A stretch of 7,600 nt of DNA, from the NCBI GenBank assembly GCA_905234005.1, contig CAJOFW010000085.1, positions 3,505-11,104 of the forward strand, in the 5' to 3' direction. The position numbers and the translations under genes are program-made. The notes beneath the pieces were generated by a model. That model made no database searches. It was not told the origin of the DNA and saw only the letters and a program-made list of their open reading frames with translations. The stretch is from an uncultured Oscillospiraceae bacterium. Lineage in GTDB: Bacteria; Bacillota; Clostridia; Oscillospirales; Oscillospiraceae. Of the stretch, positions 5,097 to 7,600 are shown piece by piece. The number at the start of each line of letters is the position of its first letter. Position 1 is the stretch's first letter.

Positions 5097-7472
5097 ATGG
5101 AGCTATACGAAAAATCACTGCATACAATCGAGCTTCCGGCGGTGCTGGAGCTTCTCGCGGCGGCGGCGTCATCGGACGGGGCGCGGCAGGCGGCGCTGTC
5201 GCTGCGGCCGTCGCCGGACACGCGGCAGGTGCGCGAACGCCTCGCCGAGACGACGGACGCGAAGAAGATGGTCGAGACGAAGGGCAGCCCCTCGTTCTCC
5301 GGCCTCAAGGACGTGCGCTCGTCGCTGGCCCGCGCCGATCTCGGCGGCATGCTGAACACCCGGGAGCTTCTCGATATCGCCGGCGTTCTTTTCTGCGCCC
5401 GGGCGGCGTCGTCTTACGCCTCGGGACGCGGGGAGGCCGGGTCGCTCGGGCGGCTTTTCGCGTCGCTGGCGCCGAACCGGTTTCTCGAGGAGAAGATCAC
5501 GACGTCGATCACCGGCGAGGAGGAGATCGCCGACGGCGCAAGCCCGGAGCTTGCGGACATCCGCCGCAAAATGCGCGCCGCCTCCGCCCGTGTGCGGGAC
5601 AGCCTGCAGAAGATCATCACCTCGCCGTCATATGCCAAGGTGCTGCAGGAGGCGATCATCACCCAGCGCGGCGGACGCTACGTCGTCCCCGTCCGCGCCG
5701 AAAAGCGCGGGGAGCTGCCCGGTCTTGTGCACGACGTGAGCGGCAGCGGCTCGACGCTGTTCGTGGAGCCGATGGGCGTCGTCAAGGCGAACAACGAGCT
5801 GCGCGAGCTTGCCGCGAAGGAGAAGGCCGAGATCGAACGCATCCTGATGGAGCTGTCCGCCGAGTGCGCCGGGAACCGGGGCAACATCGACCTCGACTAC
5901 AACGTCCTGACGGCGCTAGACCTGATCTTTGCAAAGGCGGAGCTGAGCTACCGCATGAACGCGGACGAGCCGCTTCTGACGGAGAACGAGGTCATCCTCA
6001 AAAAGGCCCGTCACCCGCTCCTTCCGAAGGACAAGGCCGTGCCCATTGACCTGACCCTCGGCGGCGACGGGCACGACACGATCGTCATCACCGGCCCGAA
6101 CACCGGCGGCAAGACCGTGACGCTCAAGACGGTCGGGCTCATGTGCGCGATGGCCGCCTGCGGCCTGCATATCCCCGCCGGGGACGGCAGCGCCGTACCG
6201 GTTCTGCGGGAGATTCTGGCCGACATCGGCGACGAGCAGTCGATCGAGCAGTCGCTGTCCACGTTCTCGAGCCACATGGTGAACATGGTGCAGATCCTGG
6301 GGCACTGCGGCCCCGGCGCGCTCGTTCTGCTCGACGAGGTCGGCGCCGGCACCGATCCGACCGAGGGCGCGGCGCTGGCCATCGCGATCATCGAATACGC
6401 ACGGCAGGCCGGCGCCCTGACCGCGGCGACGACGCACTACGCCGAGCTGAAGATCTACGCGACGAACACGCCCGGTGTCGTGAACGCCTCGTGCGAGTTC
6501 GACGTGGAGACGCTGCGGCCCACCTACCGCCTGCTCGTCGGCATCCCCGGCAAGTCGAACGCGTTCGCGATCAGCAGCCGCCTCGGTCTGCCCGACTCGA
6601 TCATCGAGGACGCGAAGCGCCGCCTCACCGCCGAGACGTCGACGTTTGAGCGCACGATCGAGAAGCTTGAGCAGCAGCGCCTCGCCATGGAGCGCGAGAC
6701 GGAGGAGCGCGAACGCGCCCGCCGCGTAGCCGAGGAGGACGCGAAAAAGGCCGAACGCATGCGCCGGGAGCTGGAGGTCCGTCTCGAGAAGGCGGAGCTG
6801 AAGGCCCGCCGCGAGGCCGAACGCATCCTGCAGGAGGCCCGCGCCGCCGCCGACGAGGCGTTCCGCGAGATCGACCGCCAGCGCTCCCTCGATAACGACG
6901 CCGCCGACCACCGGAAGATCAACGAGGCCCGCGCCGCCCTGCGCAAAAAGCTCAACGACACCGAGGCCCGCGTCCGCGCCCGGGAGGACGTGCCCGCCGT
7001 CGCCCGTGAGACGCCGTCGCGTCCGATCCGGGAGGGGGATACGGTGGAGCTTCTCTCCAGCGGCGTCCGCGCCGACGTGGTGAAGGTAAACCCGAACGGC
7101 AGCCTGAGCCTCCAGGCCGGCATCATGAAGGTCACCGCCTCACAGGACGAGGTGCGGCTCATCGAAAACGCCGGCAGGAAGAACACGTCCGTCGCGGCGG
7201 CGGCCGGGAACGCGCTGCGAAGCGTCTCGTGCGCACCGGAGCTGGATATCCGCGGCATGATGGCGGACGAGGCCGACCTCGTCGTCGAACGGTACATCGA
7301 CAACGCTTATCGGGCGAAGCTCAAGACCGTCACGATCATCCACGGCAAGGGCACCGGCGCGCTCCGTTCGGCCGTGCAGCAGATGCTCCGGCGCAACCGT
7401 CTTGTCAAAAGCTTCCGCCTCGGGCGGTACGGAGAGGGCGAAACCGGCGTGACCGTTGTGGAACTGAGATAA
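5097..7472 (+). CDS. mutS2: Endonuclease/ATPase MutS2
   Basis: Protein of 791 residues; B. subtilis MutS2 has about 785. It lacks the mismatch-recognition domain of MutS1 and starts with the core/lever region, including RGGRYVVPVRAEKRGELPGLVHDVS (191-215) and STLFVEP (219-225). The ATPase has Walker A GPNTGGKT (333-340), a signature region STFSSHM (388-394), Walker B LVLLDEVGAGTDP (409-421) and TTHYAELK (445-452). A long charged coiled coil spans about 505-635, followed by a KOW-like segment (about 642-690) and a C-terminal Smr domain with LDIRG (716-720) and HGKGTG (749-754), both nuclease-type motifs retained. MutS2 is known for suppressing recombination in some bacteria and for acting on collided ribosomes in B. 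subtilis. ATG 5097 has AGGAA (5084-5088) 8 nt upstream. All key motifs are present. Confidence 0.97.
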   Translation: MELYEKSLHTIELPAVLELLAAAASSDGARQAALSLRPSPDTRQVRERLAETTDAKKMVETKGSPSFSGLKDVRSSLARADLGGMLNTRELLDIAGVLFCARAASSYASGRGEAGSLGRLFASLAPNRFLEEKITTSITGEEEIADGASPELADIRRKMRAASARVRDSLQKIITSPSYAKVLQEAIITQRGGRYVVPVRAEKRGELPGLVHDVSGSGSTLFVEPMGVVKANNELRELAAKEKAEIERILMELSAECAGNRGNIDLDYNVLTALDLIFAKAELSYRMNADEPLLTENEVILKKARHPLLPKDKAVPIDLTLGGDGHDTIVITGPNTGGKTVTLKTVGLMCAMAACGLHIPAGDGSAVPVLREILADIGDEQSIEQSLSTFSSHMVNMVQILGHCGPGALVLLDEVGAGTDPTEGAALAIAIIEYARQAGALTAATTHYAELKIYATNTPGVVNASCEFDVETLRPTYRLLVGIPGKSNAFAISSRLGLPDSIIEDAKRRLTAETSTFERTIEKLEQQRLAMERETEERERARRVAEEDAKKAERMRRELEVRLEKAELKARREAERILQEARAAADEAFREIDRQRSLDNDAADHRKINEARAALRKKLNDTEARVRAREDVPAVARETPSRPIREGDTVELLSSGVRADVVKVNPNGSLSLQAGIMKVTASQDEVRLIENAGRKNTSVAAAAGNALRSVSCAPELDIRGMMADEADLVVERYIDNAYRAKLKTVTIIHGKGTGALRSAVQQMLRRNRLVKSFRLGRYGEGETGVTVVELR

Positions 7473-7486
7473 AACCGGCATGACCG
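7441..7486 (+). repeat. Short direct repeat spanning the mutS2 stop
   Basis: AAACCGGCGTGACCG (7441-7455, inside mutS2) recurs as AAACCGGCATGACCG (7472-7486, just after the stop) with one mismatch and a 31-nt offset. It may be a small tandem duplication of the gene's end that has since diverged. Confidence 0.5.
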
Positions 7487-7510
7487 CGCATCGGAATGAT
7501 GTGCATTTCT
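7486..7510 (+). terminator. Weak hairpin after mutS2, possible terminator
   Basis: GCGCATC (7486-7492) pairs with GATGTGC (7498-7504), 7 bp including one G-U, with a GGAAT loop. It is followed by ATTTCT, a poor T-tract. It lies 14 nt after the mutS2 stop and before a separate promoter, where an operon end would be expected, but the stem and T-run are weak for an intrinsic terminator. Confidence 0.4.
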
Positions 7511-7530
7511 ACAAATCGTTAAAAAAGGGT

Positions 7531-7559
7531 TTGCGAAAGCGGAAGAAATTTGATAGAAT
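7531..7559 (+). promoter_or_regulatory. Sigma-A-type promoter with extended -10
   Basis: TTGCGA (7531-7536) and TAGAAT (7554-7559) are separated by exactly 17 nt. TGA directly before the -10 supplies the extended TGN element. An A-rich stretch (GTTAAAAAAGG, 7518-7528) sits just upstream of the -35 like an UP element. The local sequence is far more AT-rich than the rest of the window. It should start a transcript near 7566 that serves a gene beyond the window end. Confidence 0.65.
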
Positions 7560-7576
7560 GATATCGCTAGCAGAGT

Positions 7577-7600
7577 ATGCGAATAGTTAAACCAGACAAA
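7577..7600 (+). CDS. Possible start of next gene, cut by window end
   Basis: ATG 7577 opens a frame reading MRIVKPDK that runs off the window. It lies about 11 nt after the predicted transcription start, leaving almost no leader and no clear Shine-Dalgarno, and it uses the codon ATA, unusual for GC-rich neighbours. It may be a real gene start or chance in the untranslated leader. Eight residues are too few to assign a product. Confidence 0.2.

Noticed and set aside
4085..5359. 424-codon minus-strand open frame opposite yqzL, recO and the start of mutS2
   Set aside because: Shadow of recO and mutS2. Low-complexity Arg/Ala/Ser composition and no family motif.
1..7600. CRISPR array, tRNA, rRNA gene or mobile element
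   Set aside because: No regularly spaced repeats of CRISPR length, no tRNA-like cloverleaf and no transposase or terminal inverted repeats were seen. The 16S-like stretch is only 11 nt.

Overview
The window is a compact stretch of GC-rich chromosome (roughly 65% G+C by eye). It carries housekeeping and sporulation genes, all on the + strand: yqfC - yqfD - phoH - ybeY - era - yqzL-like - recO - mutS2. The yqfC/yqfD pair is found in endospore-forming Firmicutes, and the order yqfC-yqfD-phoH-ybeY-era-recO is the conserved Firmicutes block. The likely source is a high-GC member of the Clostridia, for example an Oscillospiraceae-like gut anaerobe. The genus cannot be set from this sequence.

Layout. 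Bases 26-1518 hold two sporulation genes with an ATGA overlap. Bases 1552-2611 hold phoH, whose 5' end is broken: the conserved N-terminus (1552-1635) and the rest of the protein (from 1637) lie in different frames, as if about 23 nt were missing. Bases 2608-3990 hold ybeY and era, two 16S rRNA/30S maturation factors. Bases 3991-4336 hold a short spacer, a 40-codon YqzL-like gene and a cluster of 19-bp direct repeats. Bases 4337-7472 hold recO and mutS2. After mutS2 there is a weak hairpin, then an AT-rich spacer with a good sigma-A-type promoter pointing out of the window, and possibly the first codons of the next gene.

How the genes work together. YqfC/YqfD belong to the mother-cell sporulation programme. 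PhoH, YbeY and Era form the RNA-metabolism and ribosome-assembly part: Era binds the 3' end of 16S rRNA and YbeY is an endoribonuclease implicated in 16S 3' maturation. RecO mediates RecA loading. MutS2 is a MutS-like ATPase with a Smr domain, linked to recombination control and rescue of collided ribosomes. Start-stop overlaps and gaps of 6-33 nt suggest co-transcription from yqfC to era, and again from recO to mutS2.

The window does not contain an obvious new defence, mobile or biosynthetic system. The points most worth a second look are the phoH frame break, an exact copy in phoH (just upstream of ybeY and era) of the 16S 3'-end sequence that Era recognises, the small YqzL-like gene, and the tandem repeats before recO.
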